In this document: in pieces, positions 8,684 to 18,001 of the stretch
How positions within the stretch are numbered: the stretch's first letter is position 1
Layout of the letters: each line of letters starts with the position of its first letter
NCBI RefSeq assembly: GCF_005938655.1
Contig: NZ_VCQT01000022.1
Location: 124,001 to 188,000, forward strand
DNA: 64,000 nt
From: Alloalcanivorax gelatiniphagus
GTDB lineage: Bacteria > Pseudomonadota > Gammaproteobacteria > Pseudomonadales > Alcanivoracaceae
Reading direction: 5' to 3'
Translations under genes and position numbers: made by a program
The notes under the pieces: model-generated
The model's database searches: none
Told to the model about the DNA's origin: nothing
Seen by the model: the letters and a program-made list of their open reading frames with translations, nothing else

Positions 8684-11600
8684 AGCGCTCGATCACCGTG
8701 AACTGGGGCAACCTGCCCGCCGGCGAACTGGAATACGGGCCGGTGAACCTGTTCTCCGGCGGCAACGGCTCCGGCAAGACCACCGCCGCCGACGCCCTGC
8801 AAACCCTGATGACCGCCGCCCACGACAACCTGTTCAACTACAACCCGGGCCAGGACGAAACCACCCAGCGCGGCCGTGGCGGCAAACAGGTGCGCACCCT
8901 GGCCTCCTATGTGCTGGGCTGCGACGACGGCGCCTTCGCCCGCCCCTACGACAGCGACGGCTACATCGCCGGCGTGTTCCACCCCACCCAGGGCGAAACC
9001 GCCGAACCGTTCACCGCCGTGATCGGCGTGCGCGCCCATCTGGACCGGGCCGGTGCCAGCGCCCAGGCCCGCCAGGACGAACTGCTACTGATGATCGTGG
9101 CCGGGGAAATGCTCAGCCTGTCGGACTTCGTGCACGAGCACGTGGACGGCAAGCACAGCGTGCCGATCACCGACATCGCCCACCAGCTGCGCCGCCGGTT
9201 CGGCAAGAAAGCGGTGGAAACCTACGACAAAAAAGGCGCCTACCTGGCGCGCCTGTATGGCGCCCTGCGCGGCAAACGCGACGCGGTATCGCGCAATGAA
9301 GCCCGCAACGCGGCGCGCACCTTCGCCCGCTTCATGGCCTACAAGCCGGTGGAATCCATCAACCAGTTCGTCGCCAGCGAAGTGCTCGAACCCCACGACA
9401 TGGGCGACACCCTGCGCCGCATCCGCGACCTGATGCGCACCGTCCACGGCATGGCCGAGGAAGCGGAACAGCTGCGCCGCAACGTGGACCTGCTGGCCCG
9501 CGCCCGGGGCCAGGCCGGCGACTACCTGGAAAACTGGCTGGAGCGCACCACCCAGGCCTACGGCGCCGCCGCCCAGCAGTTCCGCCGCAACCAGGCGGAC
9601 TATCTGGAACGCAAGGAAGAACAGAACCGGCTCCGCCAGCAACAGGACAGCAACCGGGAAGAAGCCGGCCAGGTGCAGCAGCGGCTGGAGCAGGCCCACC
9701 AGGAACTGGTGGACCTGCAGGCGCGCATCCTTGGCATCCCGGCCCTGCGCGACAAACAGGCCCTGGAAGCCCGCCAGGCGGCGCTCACCGAACAGCTCCG
9801 CGACGGCACCCGCCCGCTGCTGGAACAGGACCAGCAACGGGGCGCCAACCTGGAAGCCCTGCGCAATATGCAGGGCCTGTTGGCGCGGCACAGCCTGGAA
9901 CTGGAGCTGCCGGTGTTTGGCGGCAAGACCTGGCGCGCCACCAGCAAGGCCCTGCTGGCGGAACAGAGCAAGGCGCTGCCGGACCTGAACCAGATGCTGG
10001 CCCGGGACTGGATCGACGACCTGTCGCCGCTGGAGGCGGGCTTGGCCCGGGTGCGCGACGAACAGCAACTGCACAACCAAGTGGCCGAACTGCTGCACGG
10101 CGAACAACACACCGCCCCCGGCCAGGAAGCGGAATCCGTGGCGCAACGGCTGGACCGGCTGGTAAGCCGCCGGGGCCAGACCCTGGAACAGCTGGACCAG
10201 CAACAAAAACGCATCGAGCACCAGATCCGTAATCTGGAATCGAAACGGGTCAACTACCCCCAGGACGTGGAGCTTGCCGTCCAGGCGATCCGCCAACACT
10301 GCCCCCAGGCGGAACCCCGGGTGCTGTGCGACCATGTGGACGTGCAGGACGCCGATTGGCAAATGGCCATCGAGGGCTACATCGGCGGCGCCCGCTTCGG
10401 CATTCTGGTGGAACCGGACCACGAGGCCGAGGCGATCCGCATCGTCCGCCGCCTGGCCGGCAAACAGCGCAACCGGGCCCGGGTGATCCAGGGCGAGCAG
10501 GCCCGCCGCGACGCGGAAAAAATCCATCTGCCCGACGACTCCCTGTTCCATGCGCTGCGCTTCAGCCACCGCACCGCCGAGCACTACCTGAAAGCCTCCT
10601 ACGGCAATGTGGTGCGGGTGGACAACGCCGACACCCTGCGCACCACCCGCCGCGGCATCACCGTCGACGGCCTGGGCTCCGGCAACTATGCCCTGTTCCG
10701 CTGCGACCTGGATGACAGCCAGCTGGTGTTCGGCGAAGCCGCCCGCGAGCGCAACCTGCGCGCCCAGCGCGGCGCCCTGCTGGAACTGCAGGAAAACTAC
10801 CGGCGCGCCGCCGACGACTACCAGGCGGTCCGGCAACTGCACCATCAGGTGCGCGCCTTCAAGCCGCTGCACTGGGTCACCGCCGCCAGCCAACTGCTGG
10901 AGGCCCGCCATCAGTTGGATGAAACCGAAACCGCCCTGGCCAACCTGGACCTGAGCGACCACCAGGACCTGGAAGCCCGCCAGCAACAGGCCCGCGCCCA
11001 GCACCGGGACCTGGAAACCCGCCTGAAAACGCTCACCGAGGACAACGGCAAACTGGGCGCCCAGCTCAGCGCCTGCACCGCCACCATCGGCAAGCTGGCG
11101 GACCAGAGCGAACGCTTCCAGGACGCCCAGGAACAGGCGGAAGCCAACCTGCGGGCCTGCACCCGCTACTGGCCGGGCCTGGAAGTGGACCCGCGCATCG
11201 AGGCCATGGACCAGCGTCTGCTGCAGGCCCACGGCGACATCGACTTTGTCGCCGAGGAAGACGCCCTGACCCGGGCGCTAACCGAAACCGCCGTGGCCCT
11301 GCAGAAGACCTTGGACCAGTACAACCAGCAGGCCCAGCCCGCCGACCAGCTGCTGGCGGACAGCCAGGAAGCGCTGCACAGCGCACCCTTCTTCGGCCAT
11401 ATGCACGGCCTGCACCAGCAAATCGACAACCTGCACAACCGGCTGCGCAACAACGTTTTGTTGGAAAAACAGGAAAAGCTGCAAGGACTGCGGGAGACCT
11501 TCAATACCACCTTCGTCAGCGACCTGTGCAGCCAGATTCATCAGGCCATCAAGGACGGTGAGCGCATCCTGAAAAACCTCAACGGCGAACTGGAGCATCA

Positions 11601-12324
11601 CCAGTTCGGCGCCGACCGGGAACGCTTCTCCTTTGAATGGCAATGGATTCCCGAGTACAAGGAATACTGGAATTTCTTCAAGGAAGTGATCGAGATTCCC
11701 AACCTGGGCGACGGCGCCAGCCTGTTCGATACGCCGCTCTCCGCCAAGGCGGAAACGGTGCGCGACCGGCTTCTCAACCTGCTGCTGGACGGCGACGAAC
11801 AGCAGGCCCTGCGCGAACTGGAACGGATCAGCGACTACCGCCGCTACCGCCAGTACGACATTCTCAAACACCCGGAAAACAAGGCGCCCATCAGCCTCAG
11901 CCAATACGGCACCGGCTCCGGCGGGCAACTGGAAACCCCCGCCTATATCATCCGTGCCGCCGCCATCACCAGCGCCTTCCGCTTCAACGAGGGCGACAGC
12001 CACCTGCGCATGGTGATCGTCGACGAAGCCTTCATGCACATGGACGAAAGCCGCTCCAAGAGCGTGATCGACTACCTGACCCGCACCCTGGGCCTGCAAC
12101 TGATCTTCATCATGCCCACCAGCAAGGCCGGCCCCTTCCTGGACCAGGTCAGCAACCAGTTCGTGTTCAGCAAGGTGCCCAGCCCCACCCCGGTGGGCGA
12201 ACTCAACACCCGGGTACTGCTGGACCGCCAGCAACTCAACCAGGACCGCATCCGCGAACTCTGGGACCAGCACCGCCGCGTGATCCGCCAGCAGGGCGCG
12301 CTGGATTTCATGGAAGAGGTGTGA
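8674..12324 (+). CDS. mksB: Condensin SMC-like ATPase MksB (JetC-like)
   Basis: The 1216-aa SMC-like ATPase is the motor of the MksBEF complex. The N-terminal head has Walker A GGNGSGKTTAADAL near residues 30-43. Long Gln/Leu-rich coiled coils run from roughly 270 to 520 and 680 to 900, with a hinge-like region between (GYIGGARFGILVEP). The C-terminal head carries the ABC signature GTGSGGQLETP and Walker B LRMVIVDEAF. No mksG/jetD (Toprim nuclease) follows: the next gene, 4 bases past the stop, is a convergent MFS carrier. Confidence 0.88.
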   Translation: MYLKRSITVNWGNLPAGELEYGPVNLFSGGNGSGKTTAADALQTLMTAAHDNLFNYNPGQDETTQRGRGGKQVRTLASYVLGCDDGAFARPYDSDGYIAGVFHPTQGETAEPFTAVIGVRAHLDRAGASAQARQDELLLMIVAGEMLSLSDFVHEHVDGKHSVPITDIAHQLRRRFGKKAVETYDKKGAYLARLYGALRGKRDAVSRNEARNAARTFARFMAYKPVESINQFVASEVLEPHDMGDTLRRIRDLMRTVHGMAEEAEQLRRNVDLLARARGQAGDYLENWLERTTQAYGAAAQQFRRNQADYLERKEEQNRLRQQQDSNREEAGQVQQRLEQAHQELVDLQARILGIPALRDKQALEARQAALTEQLRDGTRPLLEQDQQRGANLEALRNMQGLLARHSLELELPVFGGKTWRATSKALLAEQSKALPDLNQMLARDWIDDLSPLEAGLARVRDEQQLHNQVAELLHGEQHTAPGQEAESVAQRLDRLVSRRGQTLEQLDQQQKRIEHQIRNLESKRVNYPQDVELAVQAIRQHCPQAEPRVLCDHVDVQDADWQMAIEGYIGGARFGILVEPDHEAEAIRIVRRLAGKQRNRARVIQGEQARRDAEKIHLPDDSLFHALRFSHRTAEHYLKASYGNVVRVDNADTLRTTRRGITVDGLGSGNYALFRCDLDDSQLVFGEAARERNLRAQRGALLELQENYRRAADDYQAVRQLHHQVRAFKPLHWVTAASQLLEARHQLDETETALANLDLSDHQDLEARQQQARAQHRDLETRLKTLTEDNGKLGAQLSACTATIGKLADQSERFQDAQEQAEANLRACTRYWPGLEVDPRIEAMDQRLLQAHGDIDFVAEEDALTRALTETAVALQKTLDQYNQQAQPADQLLADSQEALHSAPFFGHMHGLHQQIDNLHNRLRNNVLLEKQEKLQGLRETFNTTFVSDLCSQIHQAIKDGERILKNLNGELEHHQFGADRERFSFEWQWIPEYKEYWNFFKEVIEIPNLGDGASLFDTPLSAKAETVRDRLLNLLLDGDEQQALRELERISDYRRYRQYDILKHPENKAPISLSQYGTGSGGQLETPAYIIRAAAITSAFRFNEGDSHLRMVIVDEAFMHMDESRSKSVIDYLTRTLGLQLIFIMPTSKAGPFLDQVSNQFVFSKVPSPTPVGELNTRVLLDRQQLNQDRIRELWDQHRRVIRQQGALDFMEEV

Positions 12325-12327
12325 CCG

Positions 12328-13533
12328 TCAGGCCGCTGGCGTGGGCACCCGACGGCGCAACGCCAGCGTCAACGCCAGCGCCGCCAGCAGCAGCGGCAGG
12401 AACGATACCCACAGCACCCGGTCCCAGCCGTAGGCGCTGAGCAGGCCGCCGGAGGAGAACGAACCCACCGCCATCAGCCCGAAGACGATAAAGTCGTTGA
12501 GGGATTGCACGCGGGTTTTCTCTTCCGGCCGGTGGCATTCCAGCACCATGGCGGAGGCGCCCAGGAAACCGAAGTTCCAGCCCAGCCCGAGCAGCACCAG
12601 CATGCCCCAGAAGTAGCGCACCTCCAGACCCAGCAGGCCGACGGCGGCGGACACCCCGATAAGCACCAGGCCCACGGCGGCCACCCGGCCGGCGCCGAAG
12701 CGAGTGATCAGACCGCCGGTGAAAAAGCTCGGGCCGTACATGGCGATCACGTGCCACTGCAGCCCCAAATTGGCGGACGCCTGGGAGTGCCCGCAGAAAT
12801 GCATGGCCAGCGGTGCCGACGTCATCAGGAAATTCATCACCAGGTAGGACACGGCGCCGCAAATCACCGCCGCCACGAACAGGGGCTGGCGGGCGATCAC
12901 CGCCAACGGCCGCCCACCGGCCTGCTCCGCCGCCGTCGGCGGCGGCAGGCGCACGCCGAGCAACAGCAGCGCGGACAATGCCGCCACCGCCGCCTGCACC
13001 ACGAAAGTGGCGGCGAAGGTCACCGGCGGCCACAGATCCATGGTCCAGGTCACCAGCTGGGGCCCGATCACCCCGGCGGCCACACCACCGGCCATCACCA
13101 GGGACAAGGCCCGCGCCCGCCGCGCCGGTGCCACCCCGTCCGCCGCCGCGAACCGGTAGGACACCACCACCGCCGCGTAGGCGCCGCCAAAGAAGGTGGA
13201 CAGACAGAACAGCCAGAACGACGCCATCACCACCGCCGCCGTGGCCACCAGCCCCGCCAGAGTACCGGCCCCGGCGCCCAGCAAAAACGCCGTGCGCCGA
13301 CCGTGGCGCCGGGCAATCATGCCCACCGGCATGATCGACGCCGCCATGCCCACCACGAAGATGGAAATCGGCAAGGTGGCCAACACCGGCGACGGCGCCA
13401 GGGCGTCGCCGACAATGGCGCCGGTGGCGTACACCACCACCGCGTTGGCACCGGCCAGCGCCTGGGACACCGACAACCGCCAGATATTGCCTCGCTGCAC
13501 GTGTTCGGGAAGTTGGTAGGAAGCGGTGCTCAT
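12328..13533 (-). CDS. MFS transporter, about 12 membrane segments
   Basis: The 401-aa protein is an inner-membrane major facilitator carrier with about 12 hydrophobic helices. The loop 2-3 motif appears as GMIARRHGRRTAFLLG near residues 72-87, and a central hydrophilic loop separates the halves near residues 200-215. Its substrate cannot be inferred. It is convergent with mksB, with only a few bases between the two stops, and shows no operon partner. Confidence 0.85.
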   Translation of the reverse strand: MSTASYQLPEHVQRGNIWRLSVSQALAGANAVVVYATGAIVGDALAPSPVLATLPISIFVVGMAASIMPVGMIARRHGRRTAFLLGAGAGTLAGLVATAAVVMASFWLFCLSTFFGGAYAAVVVSYRFAAADGVAPARRARALSLVMAGGVAAGVIGPQLVTWTMDLWPPVTFAATFVVQAAVAALSALLLLGVRLPPPTAAEQAGGRPLAVIARQPLFVAAVICGAVSYLVMNFLMTSAPLAMHFCGHSQASANLGLQWHVIAMYGPSFFTGGLITRFGAGRVAAVGLVLIGVSAAVGLLGLEVRYFWGMLVLLGLGWNFGFLGASAMVLECHRPEEKTRVQSLNDFIVFGLMAVGSFSSGGLLSAYGWDRVLWVSFLPLLLAALALTLALRRRVPTPAA

Positions 13534-13610
13534 GGGCGGGGTCCGGGCCGGTGGGTGGGAAGCCGGCTATTGTGCCGCCGATTCACCGCCGAGGCGACCA
13601 GGGTCGTCTT

Positions 13611-16040
13611 TCACCAACTGTATTCCACGGCGGCCCTGATCGACCTTTCCTGTCCCAGAAAGCAGGTGCTGTCATTGGAGCAGGAGGCGATGTAGTACTC
13701 ATCCAGCAGATTGTTCACATGGATGTTGGCCTGCCAGCCCGGCAACGCCAGGGGGCTCTTCTCCAGGTCATACCGCAGGGCAAAATCAACCAGGGTATAA
13801 CTGGGCACAGAGAAGGTGTTGCCGTCATCGCCTTCGGTTGCCCCCTGATAACGCACACCGGCGCCCAGGCCCGCCCCCGAGAGGGCTCCGGAAAGCACCG
13901 AATAATCCAGCCAGAGGGACGCCCTGTCCTCCGGCAACTGAGCACGACGATTGCCTTCATCACCCTTGTTGCTTTCGGTGATTTCATCATCCAGGCGGGT
14001 ATAGGCCAGTGTCAGGTTGAGGTTTTCCAGGACCTGGGCCTTGGCCTCCAGCTCCACGCCTCGGGTACGCACCTCGCCGGTTTGGATACTGAAGCCGGGA
14101 TTGCCCGGGTCCGTGGTGGTCATGTTCTTCTGCGTCAGGTCAAAATACGACAGCGTAATCAAGTGCTGCGTATCCATGGGCTGATATTTAACGCCCACCT
14201 CGTATTGTTTGCCTTCCATGGGTTCGAACCGGGACCCGTCAAAAGCCGTTCCGGAAACCGGTTCGAAGGACTCGGAATAGCTGGCATAGGGCGCCACCCC
14301 GCTGGAGAAGTTGTAGATCACACCGGCACGGCCGGTGAAGGCGTGATCCGACGAATCGGTCTTCAACCTGGTGATGTTGTTGTCCGAGGACGTTTCCGCG
14401 TCGTCGTAGCGCCCGCCCAGGAGAATCGACAAGGCGCCGATATTGATCTGATCCTGCAGATAAACGCCGACCTGATCCAGGCTGTTGTCAATATCCTGAT
14501 AGATCGGCGGTGTGGCGATCGGCTGGTGATAAACCGGGTTAAAAAGATCGATATCGGGCACACCGGCGCTGGCGAAACCGCGCTGGGTGTCGTTCTCGAA
14601 GCGGTAGTAATCCACGCCGGCGAGAACCGTATGGCCGATGAGCCCGCCCTCGAATTTCAGCTCAAGCTGGTTGTCCAGGGTCAGGTCCCTGGCGTTCTCC
14701 TCGGCGGTGAAGGCGCTACGCTGAAGCGTTCTGCGGTCACTATCCAGTGAACGGCGATACAGCCAGGCGGAGTCCAGTTTATTGTCGGTGAAGCGCAGGT
14801 TCTGACGGAAGGTAACGGTATCGGTAAAGCGGTGGCTGAACAGATACCCCACCGACCAGGTTTCCCGGTCCCAGAATTCAAAGCCCGCATCGCCAGCCCG
14901 GAAGCTGAGAGGCACCCGGCCATGGGGATTGTGGAAAACGCCGTCACGGGGTACGGCGCTCAGAATCGTCGCATTGATGTCGTCCCGCTGATAAGACGCC
15001 AGCAGAGTGAGGTCCGTGGTGTCGTTGCGCCAACGCAACGAGGGCGCCAGCAGATGGCGCTTCCTGTCACTGTGGTCCTGCTGGGTTTCCCCGCTCAGCC
15101 CCCGACCCAGCAGCCGGAAAGACCAGCCATCGCCGAGCCCGCCACCCACATCCACGGCGGCGCTGGCGCGATCCAGATCGCCGCTGCCCAGGCGCACTTT
15201 ATTGACCATGCCTTCCTGGGGCCGCTTGCTCACCATATTGACGATGCCGCCGGGCTGGGTCTGTCCGAACAATACCGAGGCCGGCCCCTTGATCACTTCA
15301 ACGCGCTCAAAAAACCAGGGGTCCAGATTGGCGGTGACGAAGTTGGAGCCCTTCAGTTTGAGGCCATCCAGGTACTCGTTGGACGACGCGCCCGTGGTAC
15401 CGCTCCCACCAAAGCCCCGTATTTTGACGCTGTTGCCACCGAACATCGTGGTCTCGCCGGTGGTGCCGGTTGAGACACCGGCGGTATAGGAAACCGCCTC
15501 ACCGATGTCGCGCACATCCCGGTCGTCCATCTCCGCGCGGGAAACCACGCTGATCGACTGCGGCGTCTCCATGATCGCGGTATCGGTCTTTGTGGCCGTG
15601 GCGCTGCGTGTTGCCACGTAGCCGTCGACCGGGCCATGGGCCGATTCCAAAACGGTGGTGGTATTCACCGTGATCGGCTCCAAGGTGTTCGAGCTGAGCC
15701 GCTGCACCGAATAACTTCCATTCGGCAGCGCCCTGGCCACCAGCCCGGAGCCGCTCAGCAATCTGCCCAGGGCGTCCTGCGCGGTGAACGAGCCTTGCAG
15801 GGCCGGCGCCTGGATACCCTTCACCCGATCCGGCGTAAAAGAAACGGTAATGCCGGCGGTGGTGGAGAGCCGCACCAGCGACTGCTCAAGGGGCCCGGCG
15901 GGAATATTGAAAGGGTGGCGTTGTTGCTGCTGTACCGAGGGCTCCGCCGCCTGGACGGTGTGTAACGGCAGCCCGCCCAGGACCGCGCAAAAGGCCACGG
16001 CCAGGCCGTGGCGGCGGAAGGTGTTAAGCGTTGCTGGCAT
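13611..16040 (-). CDS. TonB-dependent siderophore receptor with STN signalling domain
   Basis: The 809-aa outer-membrane receptor imports ferric siderophore using TonB energy. A signal peptide ends near VQAAEP. It is followed by an STN domain (FNIPAGPLEQSLVRLSTTAG, about residues 50-110), which in FecA/FpvA relays ligand binding to a FecR anti-sigma factor. The plug domain (about 150-270) and a beta-barrel ending in aromatic SW follow. The start at 16040 is chosen for its AAGGA site and signal peptide. fecR and fecI lie directly upstream on the same strand, so it is probably their target. Confidence 0.92.
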   Translation of the reverse strand: MPATLNTFRRHGLAVAFCAVLGGLPLHTVQAAEPSVQQQQRHPFNIPAGPLEQSLVRLSTTAGITVSFTPDRVKGIQAPALQGSFTAQDALGRLLSGSGLVARALPNGSYSVQRLSSNTLEPITVNTTTVLESAHGPVDGYVATRSATATKTDTAIMETPQSISVVSRAEMDDRDVRDIGEAVSYTAGVSTGTTGETTMFGGNSVKIRGFGGSGTTGASSNEYLDGLKLKGSNFVTANLDPWFFERVEVIKGPASVLFGQTQPGGIVNMVSKRPQEGMVNKVRLGSGDLDRASAAVDVGGGLGDGWSFRLLGRGLSGETQQDHSDRKRHLLAPSLRWRNDTTDLTLLASYQRDDINATILSAVPRDGVFHNPHGRVPLSFRAGDAGFEFWDRETWSVGYLFSHRFTDTVTFRQNLRFTDNKLDSAWLYRRSLDSDRRTLQRSAFTAEENARDLTLDNQLELKFEGGLIGHTVLAGVDYYRFENDTQRGFASAGVPDIDLFNPVYHQPIATPPIYQDIDNSLDQVGVYLQDQINIGALSILLGGRYDDAETSSDNNITRLKTDSSDHAFTGRAGVIYNFSSGVAPYASYSESFEPVSGTAFDGSRFEPMEGKQYEVGVKYQPMDTQHLITLSYFDLTQKNMTTTDPGNPGFSIQTGEVRTRGVELEAKAQVLENLNLTLAYTRLDDEITESNKGDEGNRRAQLPEDRASLWLDYSVLSGALSGAGLGAGVRYQGATEGDDGNTFSVPSYTLVDFALRYDLEKSPLALPGWQANIHVNNLLDEYYIASCSNDSTCFLGQERSIRAAVEYSW

Positions 16041-16194
16041 GAATTCCTTCCCCTGTTTCAGGTAATAACGATGACTTCTACCTGACAAGTCGAACGAGAA
16101 TGGAAATCAGCAACCCCTGAGCACCATTTATTTAGTTCATCACCCTTTGCGCTCCAGCAGGCCCACGACTCTGCTCGAGGCCTTTGCGCGGTTG

Positions 16195-16263
16195 CCGTAG
16201 GAGCGACTTCAGTCGCGATCAAGATAGCACCGGGATTGATCGCGACTGAAGTCGCTCCTACGG
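16195..16263. repeat. Perfect 28-bp inverted repeat with 13-base loop (REP-like pair)
   Basis: Left arm 16195-16222 and right arm 16236-16263 are exact reverse complements over 28 bases, around a 13-base loop. The arms carry the variant core TAGGAGCGACTTCAGTCGCG of the REP family seen elsewhere. It lies between fecR and the receptor gene. As RNA it would form a very stable hairpin and could stabilise the upstream mRNA or reduce readthrough to the receptor gene. Confidence 0.8.
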
Positions 16264-16298
16264 GCACCCGGGCAGGTCCGCGCCGGATAGAGACCGCT

Positions 16299-17246
16299 CT
16301 ATTTCGCGCCCACCCGCACCCAGTAACGGGTGAAATAGGTGAGCCGGACTGGCAGGGTCTGGGTGAGATTCTCCAGCACCACATCGGTATCGGTGAGATT
16401 GAAAGCCCCGGACAGGCGCAGGTCCGCCACCTGTTGATCGCAGACCAGACGCCCGGGCCGATAGCGGGACAGCTCGGTGAGGAACGCCTCCAACCGCCAG
16501 TCGCTGGCGACCAGCAAGCCATTGCGCCAGGCCAGGGCGTCGGCGTTCAGTGGCCGCGCCTGCCCCACCCGCCGGTGAGAGAAGTCCGCCTGTTGGCCGA
16601 CCTCCAGGCGCAGCGGTGGTTGCCCGTTATCCGTGGGCCGAATCTCCACCGCCTTCTCCATCACACCCACCTGGGCGCGAACATCGTCACTGTAGACACT
16701 GAAACGGGTGCCCAGCGCCAGCACGCTGCCGTGGCGGGTATCAACCGTAAACGGGCGACCCTGGGGGTCCGGCGCCGTGGTCACCAGGATTTCGCCGTGG
16801 TGGAGAATCACCCGGCGGGCGCCGGCGCCGTAGTCCACGTCCACGCTGGAGTCCGTGTTGAGCACCAGCTCTCCGCCATCGGCGAGGTACAGAGAGCGTT
16901 GCTCCCCGGTGCCGGTGCGGTACCGCGCCGTCAACGCCTGGTACTGATCGCTACGTTGCCAACCCAGGCCGGCGCCGCCGGCCACCAGTAACACCGCCAG
17001 CCCCTTGATCATCCGCCGGCGCGATGTGCGTGCCTGGTTCAGAGTGGCGCGGGCCACGCCTGCCGGTGCCTGCTCCAGGCGCCCCTGCAGTTTCTCCAGG
17101 CGTGCCCAGGCACGACGATGTTCATCGCTTTGCGCCAGCCACCGCTGATGAGCGTCCCGCCTGGACGGGTCCGCTGGCTCATCGAGAAGATCCACGTGCC
17201 AGCTGGCGGCCTGTTCCGCCACCGCACGGCTCAGCGGCTCGCCCAT
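16299..17246 (-). CDS. FecR-family anti-sigma/sigma regulator
   Basis: FecR proteins span the inner membrane and relay the receptor signal to an ECF sigma factor. The 315-aa protein has a cytoplasmic N-terminus with DUF4880-like sequence (AASWHVDLLDEPADPSRRDA), one membrane segment (MIKGLAVLLVAGGAGLGW, about residues 85-102) and the periplasmic FecR domain (FTVDTRHGSVLALGTRFSVY). The ATG at 17246 shares one base with the fecI stop (TGATG), which decides the start and implies translational coupling. Confidence 0.9.
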   Translation of the reverse strand: MGEPLSRAVAEQAASWHVDLLDEPADPSRRDAHQRWLAQSDEHRRAWARLEKLQGRLEQAPAGVARATLNQARTSRRRMIKGLAVLLVAGGAGLGWQRSDQYQALTARYRTGTGEQRSLYLADGGELVLNTDSSVDVDYGAGARRVILHHGEILVTTAPDPQGRPFTVDTRHGSVLALGTRFSVYSDDVRAQVGVMEKAVEIRPTDNGQPPLRLEVGQQADFSHRRVGQARPLNADALAWRNGLLVASDWRLEAFLTELSRYRPGRLVCDQQVADLRLSGAFNLTDTDVVLENLTQTLPVRLTYFTRYWVRVGAK

Positions 17247-17752
17247 CAGTCTTCCATCAACATCAGGCACTGGCTGAGCGCGCGAATGTAGTGCTTGCGC
17301 ACGGTAGTGGTGGAAACTCCCAGCCGCTGGCCGATGGCCACGTAGCTCAAACCGTCCAGCTGCACCAACAGAAAGATTTCCCGGGTCCGTGCGCCGAAGG
17401 CATCGAGCATGGTGTCGATTTCCAGCAGGGTTTCCACGATTTGATGGTACTGCTCGGGGGAGATATGGGTGGCTTCTTCCTGATGGGACAGCGTCTGCAA
17501 ATACGCCTGCTCAATGCTGCGACGCCGGAACAGGTCCACCAGGATGTGACGGGCAATGCTGCTCAGGTAGGCGCGGGGCTGGCGAAGGGTGTCCTGGCGC
17601 CGTTGGCCCAGCACCCGAACAAAGGTGTCCTGCGCCAGATCGCCGGCCTGCTGGTCACAATCCAGACGTCGGCGGATCCAGCCTTTCAACCAGGAATAGT
17701 GTTCCCGATACAGGGTATCCAGATGTTGCTGTGTAGATTCCGCCGATGACAT
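17246..17752 (-). CDS. FecI-like ECF RNA polymerase sigma factor
   Basis: The 168-aa protein is an iron-starvation ECF sigma factor. Region 2 is visible as DLAQDTFVRVLGQR and AYLSSIARHILVDLFRRR; region 4 as YVAIGQRLGVSTTTVRKHYIRAL. The start MSSAESTQQ is preferred over the upstream codon because it gives the family N-terminus. It is the first gene of fecI-fecR-receptor and sits downstream of a Fur-like site at 17784-17802, so iron probably represses it. Confidence 0.92.
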   Translation of the reverse strand: MSSAESTQQHLDTLYREHYSWLKGWIRRRLDCDQQAGDLAQDTFVRVLGQRRQDTLRQPRAYLSSIARHILVDLFRRRSIEQAYLQTLSHQEEATHISPEQYHQIVETLLEIDTMLDAFGARTREIFLLVQLDGLSYVAIGQRLGVSTTTVRKHYIRALSQCLMLMED

Positions 17753-17783
17753 CAAAGCCCCACGAGCCGCAACCCCGCAATCA

Positions 17784-17802
17784 AGAATGATTCTCATTGT
17801 AT
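17784..17802. promoter_or_regulatory. Fur-box-like site upstream of fecI
   Basis: The site contains GAATGATTCTCATT, close to the 6-1-6 Fur consensus. It lies about 32-50 bases upstream of the fecI start, where Fur binding would block transcription under iron-rich conditions. Inferred from sequence match and context. Confidence 0.6.
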
Positions 17803-17834
17803 GGACGTAGGCATCCGGTGGCAACCCTCCAGTC

Positions 17835-17856
17835 ATTGTAATGATACTTATTATTA
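17835..17856. promoter_or_regulatory. Second Fur-box-like site in the fecI/receptor gap
   Basis: The AT-rich stretch ATTGTAATGATACTTATTAT stands out in GC-rich DNA and matches the Fur consensus partly (GTAATGATACTTATTATT). It lies in the divergent gap between fecI and the receptor at 18002 and could serve both genes. Confidence 0.6.
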
Positions 17857-18001
17857 TTTAAGATCACCCCTCATTTGCTTGCACTCGCACATTGGGGCGG
17901 CACCCTGTTCGGGCCGATATCTTCTTCCACGACGCTTGGCGCCTTGCGCCCCCTGGCTCCGCCCCCCGATTCATCGTTTTGCATCACGATAAGGAACGAC
18001 C

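Noticed and set aside
9085-11232. Minus-strand open frame of 715 codons opposite mksB
   Set aside because: Shadow frame caused by third-position GC bias of mksB; the product is repetitive Val/Leu/Gln with no domain.
16041-16100. Fur box upstream of the STN receptor
   Set aside because: The stretch TGATTTCCATTCTCG is only a partial match and does not keep the 6-1-6 symmetry, so it is not listed as a feature.
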